Shown here: positions 63,865 to 64,000 of the stretch, piece after piece | Layout: every line of letters starts with the position of its first letter | Numbering within the stretch: the first letter of the stretch is position 1 | Origin: Qipengyuania citrea | Lineage (GTDB): Bacteria; Pseudomonadota; Alphaproteobacteria; Sphingomonadales; Sphingomonadaceae | DNA length: 64,000 nt | Direction of reading: 5' to 3' | Assembly: GCF_009828015.1 (NCBI RefSeq) | Contig: NZ_WTYG01000001.1 | Coordinates: forward strand, 372,001 to 436,000 | Position numbers and translations under genes: made by a program | The notes under the pieces: model-generated | The model's database searches: none | The model's input: the letters and a program-made list of their open reading frames with translations, nothing else | What the model was told of the DNA's origin: nothing

Positions 63865-64000
63865 TCAGGACACCTGCTGCAACACCGGTGCCTGGTCGCT
63901 CTCGATATCGCGATCGGCGCAGACCACCCGGTTGCGGCCTTCGCGCTTGGCGGCATAGAGTGCTTCGTCGGCTTTCCGGTACAGCGCCTGGAACGGCCGG
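63865..64000 (-). CDS. GGDEF-domain protein (diguanylate cyclase), only the 3' end in window
   Basis: The last 44 codons are visible and run off the right edge. They read FQALYRKADEALYAAKREGR followed by NRVV, the standard C-terminal helix of a GGDEF domain, then a 20-residue tail to a TGA at 63865. The catalytic GGDEF motif and any sensor domain lie beyond the window. It would make cyclic di-GMP if active. Confidence 0.85.
   Translation of the reverse strand, partial: RPFQALYRKADEALYAAKREGRNRVVCADRDIESDQAPVLQQVS

Overview
The window is GC-rich, gene-dense bacterial chromosome with short intergenic gaps and many 4-base stop/start overlaps. Gene content points to an aerobic alphaproteobacterium, most likely Sphingomonadales and possibly Erythrobacteraceae. 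The signs are split-chain GcvPA/GcvPB, a methionine synthase divided into two genes, an ArsR-methyltransferase fusion in front of metF, a stand-alone I78 inhibitor lipoprotein, a LigD/Ku pair and several NodT-type efflux channels. The taxon call is inference from gene content. No tRNA, rRNA, CRISPR array, insertion sequence or prophage was seen, so this reads as core or near-core chromosome.

Layout. 1-6383 (+): valine/isobutyrate degradation (mmsA, isobutyryl-CoA dehydrogenase, 3-hydroxyisobutyryl-CoA hydrolase, enoyl-CoA hydratase, mmsB), interrupted by a lipoprotein, an I78 inhibitor and a RidA-like gene. 6370-9248: an Nmad3-family gene (-), then an NTP transferase and a Wzx-like flippase (+). 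9325-14092 (-): tandem glycine riboswitch followed by gcvT-gcvH-gcvPA-gcvPB. 14154-20248 (-): methionine-cycle operon, ArsR-methyltransferase regulator, metF, metH N-part, GNAT, metH C-part, with a perfect palindromic operator in front. 20312-24316 (+): degenerate GH3-like protein, moaA, DUF1499 protein. 24306-29628 (-): CDP-alcohol phosphotransferase, nucleoside transporter, a TVP38/FAD-reductase fusion and a second FAD oxidoreductase.

29875-31934 (+) is the most unusual block: a tight four-gene operon of a 79-aa unknown protein, a GntA/YqcI-type heme N-oxygenase homologue, a DUF1989 (urea carboxylase-associated / carboxyguanidine deiminase-like) protein and a YetF-like membrane protein. 31931-34323 (-): two paralogous Crp/Fnr regulators around a sulfotransferase. 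34455-39620: four glycosyltransferase-type genes, including a sucrose-phosphate synthase/phosphatase fusion. 39748-44827 (-): PaoABC-like molybdenum aldehyde oxidoreductase with its XdhC and MocA-like maturation factors; MoaA at 22428 makes the cofactor precursor. 44904-48254 (-): LigD and Ku for non-homologous end joining.

48325-61498 holds two complete tripartite RND efflux cassettes in opposite orientations: a TetR-controlled one (+) and one (-) behind an ABC-F gene. A small PRC-barrel/OB-like gene pair lies between them. The window ends with an ABC-F ATPase (61545-63419), a small unknown gene and the 3' end of a GGDEF diguanylate cyclase gene.

No stretch longer than about 310 bases lacks a gene. 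The longest, 13849-14153, holds the glycine riboswitch. The next, 29629-29874, shows nothing recognisable beyond a ribosome-binding site.
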